A stretch of DNA of 16,552 bases, taken from the NCBI GenBank assembly GCA_017432405.1, contig JAFRJF010000312.1:1-16552 (forward strand). The letters run 5' to 3'. Both the position numbers and the translations under genes were made by a program. The number at the start of each line of letters is the position of its first letter. Position 1 is the first letter of the stretch. Below, piece after piece: positions 14,810-16,552 of the stretch. The notes beneath the pieces were generated by a model that saw only the letters and a program-made list of their open reading frames with translations, was not told the origin of the DNA and did not search any database. Source of the DNA: Clostridia bacterium (GTDB lineage: Bacteria > Bacillota_A > Clostridia > Christensenellales > Aristaeellaceae).

Positions 14810-14844
14810 AATACTGATTTGTCGCGTTGCGACAAATCAGTATT
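14810..14844. repeat. dispersed palindrome, copy 3
   Basis: Arms identical to copies 1 and 2, with loop GTT. It starts 3 nt after the flavodoxin stop codon. Like copy 2 it directly abuts the 3' end of a minus-strand gene, and both share the left flank ATA and a C at the right border. Confidence 0.85.
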
Positions 14845-14847
14845 CTG

Positions 14848-15399
14848 TTATTTCAGTCCGTTCACCCAGGCCAGCAGCTCGTCCTCGGAAATGCCGCCGC
14901 CGTGGCGCGCGCCGTCCAGCCAGGTGCCGCTTCCGGCCAGCTCGGCAAGGTCCTTGCCGCTGCGGCCGATGCCGCTGCCGCCGGAGGTGCAGAAGGGAAT
15001 CACGGTCATGCCGGTGAAGTCGTGGGCCTCCACGAAGGTGCAGAGGATCCTCGGCTCCTCGCCCCACCAGATGGGATAGCCGATGTAGACGGTGCTGTAG
15101 CCGGCCAGGTCGATGTCCTCCCCACCGATCTCCGGGCGGATGTCGGGGTGATCCTGCTCGGAGGTGGCGCGGGTGCTGCGGTCGTTGTAGTTCAGGTCCT
15201 CGTCGGTGTAGGGCACCGCCGGTACGATCTCATACAGGTCCGCGCCGGTCACCTTCGCCAGCTTTTCCGCCACGCCCTTCGTGGTGCCCGTGCAGGAGAA
15301 ATAGACCACCAGCGCGTCACTGTGGCCCGCGTCCTCCGCCAGCGCGCCCACGCCCATCAGCAGGCAGAGCACCATCAACCATGCGATCATCCTCTTCAT
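14848..15399 (-). CDS. exported flavodoxin (183 aa)
   Basis: FMN-binding electron carrier of the Flavodoxin_4 type with an N-terminal signal sequence (residues 1-21, likely cleaved after GALA), so it should work outside the membrane. The phosphate-binding loop is FSCTGTTK (34-41); later conserved stretches are YIGYPIWWGEEP and IPFCTSGGSGIG, where aromatic residues normally stack on the flavin. No lipobox is visible. AAAGGAGG 9 nt before ATG supports the start, and a near-consensus promoter precedes it. The redox partner is unknown. It is divergent from the MATE gene and shares a dyad-rich control region with it, pointing to joint regulation, perhaps in a stress or toxic-compound response. Confidence 0.92.
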   Translation of the reverse strand: MKRMIAWLMVLCLLMGVGALAEDAGHSDALVVYFSCTGTTKGVAEKLAKVTGADLYEIVPAVPYTDEDLNYNDRSTRATSEQDHPDIRPEIGGEDIDLAGYSTVYIGYPIWWGEEPRILCTFVEAHDFTGMTVIPFCTSGGSGIGRSGKDLAELAGSGTWLDGARHGGGISEDELLAWVNGLK

Positions 15400-15486
15400 A
15401 ACATACGTCCTCCTTTTGCCGTAGCGATTCGGGGTATTCCCATGCCGTCAGCCCGATCAATATCTGCTGACATCGTGTCAATTCGT

Positions 15487-15515
15487 AGTATACCGATTTA
15501 CTGACGGTTTGTCAA
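15487..15515 (-). promoter_or_regulatory. flavodoxin promoter
   Basis: Minus-strand TTGACA (15510-15515, perfect) and TATACT (15487-15492) with a 17-bp spacer. Transcription would begin near 15480, about 80 nt before the ATG at 15399. The -35 box overlaps the dyad at 15502-15514. Confidence 0.88.
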
Positions 15516-15589
15516 TACCATTACCAAATTCTTTTCAAAGGTGATAAAGTTTTAATCTGACGTCATGTCATAAAAGACATATATCAATC

Positions 15590-15618
15590 TTGACTTTCAG
15601 TCATGTCGATGCTACAAT
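15590..15618 (+). promoter_or_regulatory. MATE transporter promoter
   Basis: Plus-strand TTGACT (15590-15595) and TACAAT (15613-15618) with a 17-bp spacer; each is one base off consensus. Transcription would start near 15625, about 31 nt before the ATG at 15656. The -35 box overlaps the dyad at 15591-15603. Confidence 0.85.
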
Positions 15619-15655
15619 ACACAGTGACATTATGCCTGTGAGGGAGATTTCAGGG

Positions 15656-16552
15656 ATGGAACGCATACTCAATCCAAGGCCCGTGCTGCCCGCGGGGCGG
15701 CAGATCTTTTCAGACGCTGCGCTGAAGGCCATGATCGTTCCGCTGCTGATCGAACAGCTGCTCCAGCTGGTGGTGGGCATCGCCGATACCATGATGGTCA
15801 GCTATGCGGGCGAGGCCACGGTCTCCGGCGTCTCGCTGGACACGATGATCTACACCATATTCATCTACCTGTTCACGGCCATCGCCACCGGCGCGGCAGT
15901 GATCGTCTCCCAGTACATCGGCAGGGACGACCGGCAGAGCGCGAACCTCGCGGCCTCCCAGGGCTTCCACATCGCCGGGGTGGCTTCACTGCTGTGCGTG
16001 GCCCTGACGCTGCTGTTTGGCAACGCCATACTCTCAAGGCTTTACGCCCGGGTGGACGGCGCGGTGATGGACGCCTGCCAGACCTACCTACGCATCGTGG
16101 CGCTGTCCTTCCCCGCCAACGCGATCTACAACGCCGGGGCGGCGCTGTACCGCTCCATGGGCAAGACCCGGACCACCATGCTGGTCTCCGCGGGCATGAA
16201 CCTGATCAACGTGATCGGCAACGCCATCGGCGTGTTCGTACTCAAGGCCGGCGCGGCGGGCGTGGCCTGGCCGACGACGATCTCCTGGATCTTCGCCGCC
16301 GTCGTTATGACTGCGCTGTGTTTTGGTGAAAACAACAGCGTTCATGTCCGCTTCCGAGACATGCTGCGCCTTCGGCGGGAGATGGCCGGGCGCATACTGC
16401 GCGTCGCCGTGCCCAACGCCGCCGAGCAGGTGCTGTTCCAGCTGGCCAAGGTGGTGCTGGGTTCCCTGATCGCCACCTTCGGCACGTCGCAGATCGCCGC
16501 CAACGGCATCGGGCAGACGCTGTGGTCGCTGGCCGCCTGCATGTGCACGTCC
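15656..16552 (+). CDS. MATE-family multidrug efflux transporter, 5' part
   Basis: Cation-coupled efflux pump of the MATE family; 299 codons are present and the frame runs off the window end without a stop. The start MERILNPRPVLPAGRQIF is preceded by GGGAG 9 nt upstream. Family features include AMIVPLLIEQLLQLVVGIAD, then TMMVSYAGEATVSGVSL near the first membrane helix, VIVSQYIGRDD, YLRIVALSFPANAIYNAG with ALYRSMGKTRTTM, and VAVPNAAEQVLFQLAKVVLG opening the second half. About seven or eight of the usual twelve helices are covered. It shares a dyad-rich divergent control region with the exported flavodoxin gene, so it is probably induced by the same signal. The exported substrate is unknown. Confidence 0.93.
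   Translation, partial: MERILNPRPVLPAGRQIFSDAALKAMIVPLLIEQLLQLVVGIADTMMVSYAGEATVSGVSLDTMIYTIFIYLFTAIATGAAVIVSQYIGRDDRQSANLAASQGFHIAGVASLLCVALTLLFGNAILSRLYARVDGAVMDACQTYLRIVALSFPANAIYNAGAALYRSMGKTRTTMLVSAGMNLINVIGNAIGVFVLKAGAAGVAWPTTISWIFAAVVMTALCFGENNSVHVRFRDMLRLRREMAGRILRVAVPNAAEQVLFQLAKVVLGSLIATFGTSQIAANGIGQTLWSLAACMCTS

Larger units (their letters stand above)
15468..15637. promoter_or_regulatory. array of TGAC-N5-GTCA operator-like dyads
   Basis: Four 13-bp dyads fit TGAC-N5-GTCA: TGACATCGTGTCA (15468-15480), TGACGGTTTGTCA (15502-15514), TGACGTCATGTCA (15558-15570) and TGACTTTCAGTCA (15591-15603). A fifth, degenerate one is TGACATTATGCCT (15625-15637). Centres are 34, 56, 33 and 34 bp apart. 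In each promoter one dyad covers the -35 box and another sits at the expected start point, mirrored on both sides. This suggests one dimeric repressor (TetR- or MarR-like by site form) controlling both genes; it is not encoded in the window. Confidence 0.75.

Overview
The window (about 16.5 kb) looks like a carbohydrate-utilisation region of a GC-rich member of the Clostridia (Firmicutes), probably a gut or rumen anaerobe. Pointers are strong AAGGAG-type ribosome binding sites, sigma-A type promoters with 17-bp spacers, CUT1 sugar ABC genes without a dedicated ATPase, an AraC regulator next to a membrane sensor, and short AT-rich gaps between GC-rich genes. Species cannot be named from the sequence.

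Region 1 (1-317) is an accessory scrap: the C-terminal part of an IS110-type transposase cut off by an in-frame stop, a telomere-like heptamer repeat, the first copy of a perfect palindrome, and a strong terminator for the next gene. Region 2 (318-8994, all minus strand) is a rhamnoside uptake and cleavage cluster. In transcription order it holds a membrane diguanylate cyclase with an extracellular sensor, an AraC regulator overlapping it by 11 nt, then from its own promoters a secreted solute-binding protein, two permeases (1-nt overlap) and a cytoplasmic GH78 alpha-L-rhamnosidase. The inferred logic is that an outside signal is sensed, the binding protein and permeases import a rhamnosylated sugar, and GH78 cleaves it.

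Region 3 (about 9000-11500, plus strand) is divergent from region 2 and encodes a soluble PAS-like/GAF/GGDEF protein followed by a PHP-domain hydrolase gene broken by a single-base frameshift. Region 4 (11500-15400, minus strand) holds a GH2 beta-galactosidase-like enzyme interrupted by four in-frame 24-bp repeats, a small DUF3592-like membrane protein carrying a diverged copy of the same repeat in the opposite orientation, and an exported flavodoxin. Region 5 (15400-16552) is a divergent control region with two near-consensus promoters and an evenly spaced set of TGAC-N5-GTCA dyads, then a MATE efflux pump running off the window end.

The most notable signals that genes do not explain are: (i) three copies of a palindrome with a 16-bp conserved stem and 3-nt loop; (ii) the 24-bp 'EASPLG' repeat inside a GH2 gene and its relative in the neighbouring gene; (iii) the dyad array between flavodoxin and MATE; and (iv) the overlapping sensor-GGDEF/AraC pair standing where a histidine kinase/response regulator pair usually stands. 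No CRISPR array, tRNA, rRNA or complete mobile element was seen, and I found no clearly new multi-gene system.
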